Source: Gammaproteobacteria bacterium (GTDB taxonomy: Bacteria; Pseudomonadota; Gammaproteobacteria; SZUA-21). Taken from it: 5,464 bases of DNA. A model generated the notes under the pieces. That model had not been told where the DNA came from. It searched no databases and saw only the letters and a list, made by a program, of their open reading frames with translations. This document shows, piece by piece, positions 1-4,327 of this stretch; position 1 is the first letter of the stretch, and the number at the start of each line of letters is the position of its first letter. The stretch spans positions 1 through 5,464 of the forward strand of contig QIKQ01000073.1 in assembly GCA_003233075.1 (NCBI GenBank), given 5' to 3'. The position numbers and the translations under genes are program-made.

Positions 1-82
1 ACTATGTCGAGCGCTTGGACCGAGTGAAAACGAGTCATAGTATGCAATTGGGCCGTCGCAGTAGATGGGCTGTGAGAAATGC
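1..82. other. Unassigned edge segment, possibly the tail of a truncated gene
   Basis: On the plus strand, frame 3 is open from the window edge and stops at TAG 87-89. It reads YVERLDRVKTSHSMQLGRR and then a further nine residues rich in Arg and Trp. The stop falls inside the duplicated regulator fragment that begins at 83, so if this is a real gene its natural 3' end may have been replaced by the duplication. Two minus-strand frames are also open here, including the one that continues the regulator fragment. A stretch this short is open by chance in several frames, and I do not recognise the peptide. CGAGT occurs twice, separated by GAAAA. The rest of the gene, if any, lies outside the window. 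Confidence 0.2.
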
Positions 83-166
83 GGGCTAGAGATTGATGTG
101 TGGTATTGATATGTACGGAATTAGTTCGACGAAACATTTTATCTAATACACAGGCTATTCGGACAT
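83..166 (-). pseudogene. 84-bp duplicated fragment of the adjacent Crp/Fnr regulator gene
   Basis: This segment matches 430-513, inside the intact regulator gene, at 83 of 84 positions, in the same orientation and with an offset of 347 bp. It corresponds to regulator residues 177-205, the end of the dimer helix and the start of the helix-turn-helix domain. The single difference (G108 against A455) is synonymous, changing an Ile codon between ATC and ATT at residue 196. The copy has no start codon of its own, and upstream on the minus strand its frame hits a stop inside the hairpin element, so it is a non-functional gene fragment. Its right edge is only 2 bp from the hairpin element at 169, which suggests that one rearrangement produced both. 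Confidence 0.9.
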
Positions 167-168
167 AA

Positions 169-262
169 CTAAGGTGCCTGAACCCTACATAGCATCAGGT
201 AGTAGAAACTAATAAGTAGAATGCGATCAAACCTGATGCCATGTAGGTGTCTGGCACCTTAG
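169..262. repeat. 94-bp long-hairpin REP/MITE-like element
   Basis: Two 32-bp arms, 169-200 and 231-262, are inverted copies matching at 28 of 32 positions, around a 30-nt loop (201-230). The outer ends are CTAAGGTGCC and GGCACCTTAG, and the inner stem is GCATCAGGT/ACCTGATGC without mismatches. The element has no coding capacity. It sits 24 bp past the regulator stop codon and 2 bp from the duplicated regulator fragment. AAGGTGCC is also the core of the repeat array next to the RAYT gene at 4182-4290. That makes a REP-type, non-autonomous element plausible (inference). Transcribed from the right, it could also act as a transcription barrier or 3'-end stabiliser for the regulator mRNA, although no strong T-tract follows it. 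Confidence 0.75.
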
Positions 263-286
263 TAATATTGGGTTAGATATTGGCGA

Positions 287-1042
287 TTAGCAAAAAGTAG
301 GATGAGCTAGACGATGAATGTCATCGTAACTCGTAATTTCGATTGTGCCACGCGATATTTTAATGTAATTTTCTTTTTCAAATTCTTTCAATATTCGGCT
401 GATCACTTCGCGAGTCGTACCAATTTCATGGGCTAGAGATTGATGTGTGGTATTAATATGTACGGAATTAGTTCGACGAAACATTTTATCTAATACACAG
501 GCTATTCGGACATGAAGATTTTGAAACACTGTATCTTGCACTAAACATATTAAATCGCACAAGCGTTCACTTAGTGTCGTCATAACATAATCACGAAATT
601 TTTCAGATTGATCCATCACTTCGCGAAACTGTGTTTCGGTAATAGCCATTGCAGTCACATCAGATTCTGTTTTTGCTACTACCGTATAATTTCTATTATT
701 TAACATGCTGGTCAAACTAAGCACACATAAATCACCCGGGGTGATCCGATACATGGTAATTTCACGACCGTCTGGCGCTGGATAATAAACTCTGACACTA
801 CCTTCGAGTAGTAAAACAAAGTTCTCGCAACGAGATGACACATTATAAATTTCGGTATTTCTGGGTATATTCATGACCCGTGCGTCGCTAATGACCTGAT
901 CCCAAACAGGATCATCAATTTTTGACAGATAGGGGTATTTATCTACTAATGAAGTGCGGTGAAGTAATACACTATCATTAACATTGCAGACTGCTTGTTC
1001 GGCAGCATTAGGTGATTCGACTGGCGACTTTATAAAACCCAT
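287..1042 (-). CDS. Crp/Fnr-family transcriptional regulator
   Basis: This 251-residue protein has the two-domain Crp/Fnr layout. An effector-type beta-barrel covers roughly residues 40-150 and includes LLLEGSVRVYYPAPDGREIT and PGDLCVLSLTSML. A long dimerisation helix follows at about 150-185. A winged helix-turn-helix covers about 190-245, with HQSLAHEIGTTREVISRIL (200-218) supplying the recognition helix. The cAMP-contact signature of CRP (an Arg-Ser pair in the phosphate-binding cassette) is not visible, and the cysteines (19, 72, 106, 162, 166, 182, 251) do not form the N-terminal cluster motif of FNR. The effector is therefore unknown and may be a redox or other small-molecule signal. 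The start is the ATG at 1040-1042, where the ribosome-binding site is weak (AAGAAA). About 180 bp upstream lies a perfect CRP-type dyad that could mediate autoregulation or control by a global CRP. Part of the DNA-binding domain is duplicated downstream at 83-166. Confidence 0.9.
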   Translation of the reverse strand: MGFIKSPVESPNAAEQAVCNVNDSVLLHRTSLVDKYPYLSKIDDPVWDQVISDARVMNIPRNTEIYNVSSRCENFVLLLEGSVRVYYPAPDGREITMYRITPGDLCVLSLTSMLNNRNYTVVAKTESDVTAMAITETQFREVMDQSEKFRDYVMTTLSERLCDLICLVQDTVFQNLHVRIACVLDKMFRRTNSVHINTTHQSLAHEIGTTREVISRILKEFEKENYIKISRGTIEITSYDDIHRLAHPTFC

Positions 1043-1182
1043 AATTCATTGATTTCTTATATGTTATGTAAAGTTAGGTAAAAAATCTATCATTTTTCTA
1101 CTATTTGGTCGGACCCGCGACTTATTAACTCCAATAATTAGAATATGATCGACAAGCGGATAGAAAGAGCGTATCTAGACTA

Positions 1183-1236
1183 ATTATAAATTCAACTTTA
1201 TCCTATCCCCAATTATTGTATGTGACTTTAGTCACA
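1183..1236 (-). promoter_or_regulatory. Candidate regulator promoter with a consensus CRP-type operator
   Basis: TGTGACTTTAGTCACA at 1221-1236 is a perfect match to the CRP consensus TGTGA-N6-TCACA, and the dyad extends one base pair on each side. Downstream on the minus strand, TATAAT (1188-1183) is a perfect -10 hexamer, preceded at 18 bp by a poor -35 (TTGGGG, 1212-1207). This fits an activator-dependent promoter reading into the Crp/Fnr gene with a leader of about 130 nt. With a start near 1176 the dyad centre lies near -52, between the usual -41.5 and -61.5 positions, so either the start assignment or the mode of action is uncertain. The operator is seen directly; the promoter is inferred. 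Confidence 0.6.
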
Positions 1237-1247
1237 TAAGCTATTAT

Positions 1248-1295
1248 GGAATAAACATTCCAAATACCAAGCGGACGATTACGAGGATATCCTCG
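1248..1295. repeat. Two small dyads between the membrane-protein and regulator genes
   Basis: GGAAT-AAAC-ATTCC (1248-1261) is a 5-bp-arm dyad. CGAGGATATCCTCG (1282-1295) is a perfect 14-bp palindrome with no spacer, 5 bp past the stop of the upstream membrane-protein gene. No T-run follows either one on the minus strand, so they are not convincing intrinsic terminators. The 14-bp palindrome could be a protein-binding site. Confidence 0.45.
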
Positions 1296-1300
1296 AATTG

Positions 1301-1654
1301 TCATGCTTCTAAGTAGGCACCAAATCGAAGCACCGGAACGGGATTAGTCAAAGTAAATACTGCTGTAAATGTCATTAATAAAACTGCTCGACTAATTGAT
1401 AGGACCGCAATAATAATTAATATACCACTGACGACCAAGAAGTATTTCGCATCTGCTAGATTCACTAAATTAAACGCAGATAAATGTGAGTTTGCAGAAC
1501 TAAAAGCTTCAATGATAAAAAGCAAACCGATATAAAAAAAGTTAAAAGCGGCAAACATTGTAAATAATGCGAAGCCAATAAGAGTCAGCAGAACTGCACG
1601 CTTACGCGTGCTGCCTTTTTTAATGCTCCACCACACATTAAGTAAATTTATCAT
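1301..1654 (-). CDS. Small integral membrane protein of unknown function
   Basis: I do not recognise the family. The 117-residue product has a short basic N-terminus (KKGSTRKR, 12-19) that suggests a cytoplasmic start. A long hydrophobic stretch at about 20-50 could be one long helix or a tight helical pair. A polar segment (SSANSHLSAFNLVNLADAK, 52-70) follows, then two further hydrophobic helices at about 71-88 and 88-102 and a short C-terminal tail. The ATG at 1652-1654 follows a good ribosome-binding site (AAGGTG, 4 nt spacing), which supports a real gene. It is co-directional with the Crp/Fnr gene 258 bp downstream, but that gap contains a separate promoter candidate, so co-transcription is uncertain. 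Regulation by the neighbouring regulator is possible but only by position. It is probably an inner-membrane protein. Confidence 0.65.
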   Translation of the reverse strand: MINLLNVWWSIKKGSTRKRAVLLTLIGFALFTMFAAFNFFYIGLLFIIEAFSSANSHLSAFNLVNLADAKYFLVVSGILIIIAVLSISRAVLLMTFTAVFTLTNPVPVLRFGAYLEA

Positions 1655-1706
1655 AAAACACCTTTGTGTTATTTTAATTTTTATTATCTTATTTTTATTA
1701 TTGTTA

Positions 1707-1722
1707 TTGAACTTTTGTTCAA
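1707..1722. promoter_or_regulatory. TTGAAC-N4-GTTCAA dyad upstream of the membrane-protein gene
   Basis: Perfect 6-bp arms TTGAAC (1707-1712) and GTTCAA (1717-1722) flank TTTT. The site lies 53 bp before the membrane-protein start, in the AT-rich divergent region, where an operator would be expected. It resembles an FNR box (TTGAT-N4-ATCAA) only superficially: measured between TTGA and TCAA the spacing is 8 bp here rather than 6. The binding protein is unknown, and the neighbouring Crp/Fnr protein is one candidate. Confidence 0.4.
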
Positions 1723-1840
1723 ATTTAAAGCCTAACGTAGCAAGTTAAGTTAGCCTAGGCAAGAACTAATTCGTTCAAAAATAGTAGTTTAAATACATTA
1801 AATTTCCTTAGCATCAGATGTGACAAAAAGTTGGCAAAAT

Positions 1841-1877
1841 TAGTAATACTTGTGCATGATTACTATCTCCGCGCGGA
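1841..1877. promoter_or_regulatory. Dyads upstream of the exported hydrolase-like gene
   Basis: TAGTAAT (1841-1847) and ATTACTA (1859-1865) form perfect 7-bp arms with an 11-bp spacer, and TCCGCGCGGA (1868-1877) is a perfect 10-bp palindrome just after them. Both lie 66-102 bp before the ATG at 1943. TTGGCA (1831-1836) overlaps the upstream side and could be a -35, but no -10 at a good distance is convincing. TATAAC-like hexamers near 1897-1910 are alternatives. These are best read as a candidate operator region for the plus-strand operon. The remainder of 1655-1942 is AT-rich, with an additional weak CTAAC/GTTAG stem near 1731-1754. Confidence 0.35.
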
Positions 1878-1942
1878 TAAAAATGATAATTTACTCTATA
1901 ACTATAACCATGAAAAATAAAATGTAACACAAGGGTATTACC

Positions 1943-2851
1943 ATGTTTTTAAAAGTTATCACTATACTAATTTTCCTATCAAATTTACTCTTTCTAAGTA
2001 TTGGCTTTAGCCACCCAAACAAGGACAACATTAAACAGCAGCCGGGAAACTCTTGGTGGTGGGAAGCGAAATGGTGGGATAAAGGAATAATCAAGACGCC
2101 AAATAATTATGCGACAAAATCAACTTGGGTATCTTTTAAAAGCAGAGGACAGACTATCCCCGCATTAGTGATACGTCCTAATCGCAAAGGCAAATTTTAC
2201 CCAGTACTATTTCAACATGGCCGCCGAGGCTTAGATGACTTAGTTCAAAAACACGCTCATCGACTTGCGGCTCGAGGTTTTATTGTCGTTGCGGCTGATA
2301 TTTATAAAGGAAACTTTATTAGCCCTTATCCAATCAAACATGATTACAAAATTGAAGAAGATGTCAATAATGCCTTGAGCTTCTTATTAAAACAAAAAGA
2401 CTTAAAATCAAAAAAAACCTGTCTTTATTCTCACACCCGGGGCGGTTACTACAGCTTAAAAGTAGCAGTCAGTTTCAAACGCCAACAAAAAGATATTAGC
2501 TGCTATGTTTCTTATTATCCACATTGGCAAGACCCTAATGCACCCGAACCTTTGCAAGTCTATTCCTATGCGAAAGAAATTGATCAACTAAAAATTCCGA
2601 GTTTAATTTTTATTGGTGACCAAGAGCAATATCAGCGACGCAGAGTTATTGAGTCATCTATTAAAGCCCTTAAAAGTAAAAAACAAAAGGCCCGCCTAAT
2701 AATTTATCCAGGCGTTGGTCGTGGCTTTGACTTTCGACCGGAAAATGTTCGCACGTTTGCCGATGATCTTGCTTCTAAAGATGCGATTCAGCGAGCAGCA
2801 GACTTTATACGCAAACATCTTTCTGGCAAAAATGATAGTGTAGTAAATTGA
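1943..2851 (+). CDS. Exported dienelactone-hydrolase-like alpha/beta-hydrolase with substituted catalytic residues
   Basis: This 302-residue protein begins with a signal peptide: MFLK, a hydrophobic core, and likely cleavage after GFS at 23. It is probably periplasmic or secreted. A tryptophan-rich stretch (NSWWWEAKWWDKG, 36-48) precedes an alpha/beta-hydrolase fold of dienelactone-hydrolase type, with PVLFQHGRRGLDD (87-99), RGFIVVAADIY (111-121), the nucleophile-elbow region SHTRGG (163-168), IFIGDQEQY (222-230) and YPGVGRGFDFR (255-265). In the family the elbow is G-x-C/S-x-G-G and the last motif carries the catalytic His (GxxHGF). Here the nucleophile position is Thr165 and the His position is Arg260 (CGT, one base from CAT); only Asp226 looks conserved. 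It may be non-catalytic or use other residues such as Ser163. AAGGG lies 7 nt before the ATG. The zinc-ribbon membrane gene follows after 21 nt, probably in the same operon. Confidence 0.85.
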   Translation: MFLKVITILIFLSNLLFLSIGFSHPNKDNIKQQPGNSWWWEAKWWDKGIIKTPNNYATKSTWVSFKSRGQTIPALVIRPNRKGKFYPVLFQHGRRGLDDLVQKHAHRLAARGFIVVAADIYKGNFISPYPIKHDYKIEEDVNNALSFLLKQKDLKSKKTCLYSHTRGGYYSLKVAVSFKRQQKDISCYVSYYPHWQDPNAPEPLQVYSYAKEIDQLKIPSLIFIGDQEQYQRRRVIESSIKALKSKKQKARLIIYPGVGRGFDFRPENVRTFADDLASKDAIQRAADFIRKHLSGKNDSVVN

Positions 2852-2872
2852 GTATTATAGGTAGGTACACAT

Positions 2873-3175
2873 ATGCAATGTCCATTATGCAAACAAAAAG
2901 TGATTCATTTTCTTAGCTGGGCCAAAGGCTCGAATGCCTTTAAAACCACATGCCAATCTTGCCAGACGAAATTAAAAGCCAACTTTATTGTTTACCTTGG
3001 CTTTATTTTCACTTTTAGCATGGCTTTCCTTGCGCTTATATTTATATTGGAATTAAAAAACGAAATTAAAGAAAGCTGGCTTATCTCTGAAATAATTAAA
3101 TCAATCGTGCCCGTGCCCTTAGTTTTTTTAGGTGGCTTTCTTACTTGGAAGTTCGGTGGCTATAAAAAACAATAA
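2873..3175 (+). CDS. Zinc-ribbon membrane protein
   Basis: This is a 100-residue protein. An N-terminal CPLC (Cys3, Cys6) and CQSC (Cys27, Cys30) make two CxxC knuckles 20 residues apart, the usual layout of a small zinc ribbon. Two hydrophobic helices follow at about 39-61 and 77-94, with a charged linker (LKNEIKESW) between them and a basic end (GGYKKQ). The zinc ribbon is probably cytoplasmic, anchored to the inner membrane. The specific function is not recognisable; similar small CxxC membrane proteins are generally uncharacterised. The start at 2873 is preceded by an AGG-containing ribosome-binding site (about 2863-2865), and the gene begins 21 nt after the hydrolase-like gene, so the two are probably co-transcribed. 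Membrane location next to an exported partner hints at a shared envelope role, but this is inference from position only. Confidence 0.75.
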   Translation: MQCPLCKQKVIHFLSWAKGSNAFKTTCQSCQTKLKANFIVYLGFIFTFSMAFLALIFILELKNEIKESWLISEIIKSIVPVPLVFLGGFLTWKFGGYKKQ

Positions 3176-3266
3176 CCCTGATGGGCGACTGGTGTGTTAG
3201 TTTTATTTTAAATAAATTAATCATCGACGTCACGATACATGAGAAAACAGGCCAGTATTTTGTGTC

Positions 3267-3353
3267 GCGAATGAAGCAGGCAATAACTATCTAATCAATG
3301 CAAACCTTTTAGGTTTGTAACAAAATAACTGTTGCCTGTTGGCAGGAATTCGC
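3267..3353. repeat. Three-tier nested inverted repeat (structured intergenic element)
   Basis: Three perfect inverted pairs are nested on one centre: GCGAAT (3267-3272) with ATTCGC (3348-3353), CAGGCAA (3277-3283) with TTGCCTG (3332-3338), and CAAACCT (3301-3307) with AGGTTTG (3311-3317) around TTT. A competing small stem CCTG-TTGG-CAGG (3335-3346) overlaps the middle tier. The element occupies the gap between a plus-strand gene ending at 3175 and a minus-strand gene ending at 3374, so it could be a bidirectional transcription end, although neither side has a strong T-run. It could instead be a small mobile element, a recombination site or a structured RNA. It lacks the GTT/AAC ends expected of an integron attC site. 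Confidence 0.6.
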
Positions 3354-3371
3354 TAATGGGTGACCCTTTAC

Positions 3372-3734
3372 CTATTCCACTTGAAAACCAAGTTGCTTAT
3401 GGTGCTTTATGCTTAGCAAATATAGGTCGTTTCCGATCAAAACATACAAGATTATATAATCACCCGTCATATATTTTCGTAACACACCTTTATTTTTAAG
3501 TTTTTTTTCTATGGATTCGACTAAGTTCATGCCCTCCAGAGATAAAGGTCGCTTATCAAAGAACCGGACGCCAATATCTGGAAACCTTTCCAAATTTGGA
3601 ACTATGGTTCCGAACAACTGAACGATAAGTCTGTCAAATTCCTGATTCGCATCATTTGTTTTTAAGAAATCACTAATTGACCCTAGGTTTCGTTCAAAAT
3701 TTTGAGTAGCATATACCCTAATCTTTGAACTCAT
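3372..3734 (-). CDS. RelE/ParE-family toxin of a type II toxin-antitoxin system
   Basis: This 120-residue protein has the RelE/ParE fold pattern: an N-terminal strand (KIRVYATQNFERNL) leading into helices at about residues 15-50, a central segment (LERFPDIGVRFF), and the C-terminal strands RKYMTGDYIILYVLIGNDLY and LLSIKHHKQLGF, which match the core sheet and basic C-terminal tail of the superfamily. Members are ribosome-dependent mRNA interferases (RelE type) or gyrase inhibitors (ParE type), and the sequence alone does not decide which. The ATG (3732-3734) begins 1 nt after the antitoxin stop codon (TGATATG), so the genes are tightly and probably translationally coupled, with a weak AAGAAG Shine-Dalgarno in the antitoxin's last codons. 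The length is somewhat above the usual 90-100 residues, mainly through the middle section. No frameshift or truncation is visible, so the toxin appears intact. Confidence 0.85.
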   Translation of the reverse strand: MSSKIRVYATQNFERNLGSISDFLKTNDANQEFDRLIVQLFGTIVPNLERFPDIGVRFFDKRPLSLEGMNLVESIEKKLKNKGVLRKYMTGDYIILYVLIGNDLYLLSIKHHKQLGFQVE

Positions 3735-3735
3735 A

Positions 3736-4050
3736 TCACTTCTTATTTTTTTTCTTTGCAGTTTTTTGCTTACTAACTTTATACTTAGCTTGTAGCTCTG
3801 CTACCTTTTGATATTGGCCGGTTTCAATATCAGACAAACCAGAACCTGCTTCTTTTAATAACAGTAAATGAATATGCTCTTTTTCTAATTCGTGATAATA
3901 ATCCAGGCGCCGAGCATCAACCAGCGCTACATAACTTTCGCCGTTCCGTGTCACAACTTTTTCATGACCTTTCCTAACCTCTTCTGCCAGCTCGGTAAAC
4001 CGAGCTCTTACTTGGTTGATAGGCACAATGTCTTTAGATTTAATACTCAT
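3736..4050 (-). CDS. Phd/YefM-family antitoxin
   Basis: This 104-residue protein opens with the Phd/YefM signature. IVPINQVRARFTELAEEVRK (8-27) forms the N-terminal DNA-binding and dimerisation region, and KVVTRNGESYVALVDARRLD (31-50) contains the characteristic TrNGes-valvd strand pair. The rest is helical (YYHELEKEHIHLLLLKEAG) and ends in a very basic tail (KVSKQKTAKKKNKK). The family represses its own operon through the N-terminal domain and neutralises the RelE/ParE toxin through its C-terminal part. The gene precedes the toxin in the usual order, with 1 nt between stop and start. The ATG at 4048-4050 follows GAGTG at a 4-nt spacing. The lysine-rich tail is unusually basic for an antitoxin neutralising domain. 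Confidence 0.88.
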   Translation of the reverse strand: MSIKSKDIVPINQVRARFTELAEEVRKGHEKVVTRNGESYVALVDARRLDYYHELEKEHIHLLLLKEAGSGLSDIETGQYQKVAELQAKYKVSKQKTAKKKNKK

Positions 4051-4060
4051 TTTACACTCG

Positions 4061-4106
4061 TATTCTATATCATATTTATTAACATATTCATTAATACTTA
4101 TATTAA
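4061..4106 (-). promoter_or_regulatory. Toxin-antitoxin promoter with palindromic operator
   Basis: TTAATACTTATATTAA (4091-4106) is a perfect dyad with 6-bp arms, 41 bp before the antitoxin ATG. TATGAT (minus strand, 4075-4070) is a reasonable -10, and a 17-bp spacer would place the -35 at 4098-4093, inside the dyad. A further TATTAA half-site lies at 4077-4082. Phd/YefM antitoxins bind such AT-rich palindromes over their own promoter, so this is the expected autorepression site. The -35 hexamer itself is poor. No binding is demonstrated by sequence alone. Confidence 0.55.
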
Positions 4107-4124
4107 CATTTAAGTAAGAAAAAG

Positions 4125-4146
4125 CAAAGGGGTCAAACCCACTTTG
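4125..4146. repeat. Small REP-like hairpin around GGGGTCAAACCC
   Basis: CAAAG (4125-4129) pairs with CTTTG (4142-4146) and GGGT (4130-4133) with ACCC (4137-4140), leaving a CAA loop and one bulged A at 4141. It lies between the toxin-antitoxin promoter and the AGAAGGTGCC array. Hairpins of this kind with a GGGTC core are often seen near RAYT genes, so it may belong to another repeat family or mark the outer edge of the RAYT unit (inference). Confidence 0.5.
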
Positions 4147-4181
4147 TAAGGATCTTTTTAGAAGGTTCAGAAGGAGAGAAG

Positions 4182-4290
4182 AGAAGGTGCCGCGAGAGAA
4201 GGTGCCGTGTCTACGACTTGAGAAGGTGCCTTTAGAAGGTGCCGTGTCTACGACTTGTTGATGTTTTTACAAATTCCCTCAGAAGGTGCC
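4182..4290 (+). repeat. AGAAGGTGCC repeat array beside the RAYT 3' end
   Basis: AGAAGGTGCC occurs five times: 4182-4191, 4197-4206, 4221-4230, 4234-4243 and 4281-4290. A degenerate AGAAGGTTC lies at 4160-4168. Copies 2, 4 and 5 continue as GTGTCTACGACTTG, copies 4 and 5 continue further into a 47-bp unit, and copies 1 and 3 are cut after the core. The pattern of repeated truncation at different lengths looks like successive duplications or insertions at one site. Inverted, degenerate copies (GGAACCTTTT) lie on the far side of the transposase gene at 5332-5341 and 5343-5352. Confidence 0.85.
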
Positions 4291-4327
4291 GTGTCTACGA
4301 CTTGTTGATGTTTTTACAAATTCCCTC
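4234..4327 (+). repeat. Perfect 47-bp tandem duplication reaching into the RAYT gene
   Basis: Positions 4234-4280 and 4281-4327 are identical 47-bp units, directly abutting. The second unit contains the stop and last ten sense codons of the transposase gene (4295-4327), so the first unit is an extra copy of the gene's 3' end plus its downstream repeat. Complete identity indicates a recent duplication or ongoing slippage or homogenisation. Confidence 0.92.

Noticed and set aside
1707..1722. FNR box
   Set aside because: Between TTGA and TCAA the spacing is 8 bp instead of 6, so it does not match the FNR consensus.
1729..1760. GCCTAAC...GTTAGCC element as a recombination site
   Set aside because: The arms match at only 6 of 7 positions over a 12-nt loop, with nothing else to support a site-specific recombination target.
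1891..2094. Minus-strand open frame of 67 codons
   Set aside because: It overlaps the start and signal-peptide region of the well-supported plus-strand hydrolase-like gene and has no independent family features.
3267..3353. Integron attC site
   Set aside because: The nested arms recall attC folding, but the outer ends are GCGAAT/ATTCGC rather than the required RYYYAAC/GTTRRRY boxes, and no integrase or cassette array is visible.
3892..4113. Plus-strand open frame of 73 codons
   Set aside because: It is antisense to the clear Phd/YefM antitoxin and its AT-rich promoter; the Ile/Phe/Asn-rich product reflects base composition.
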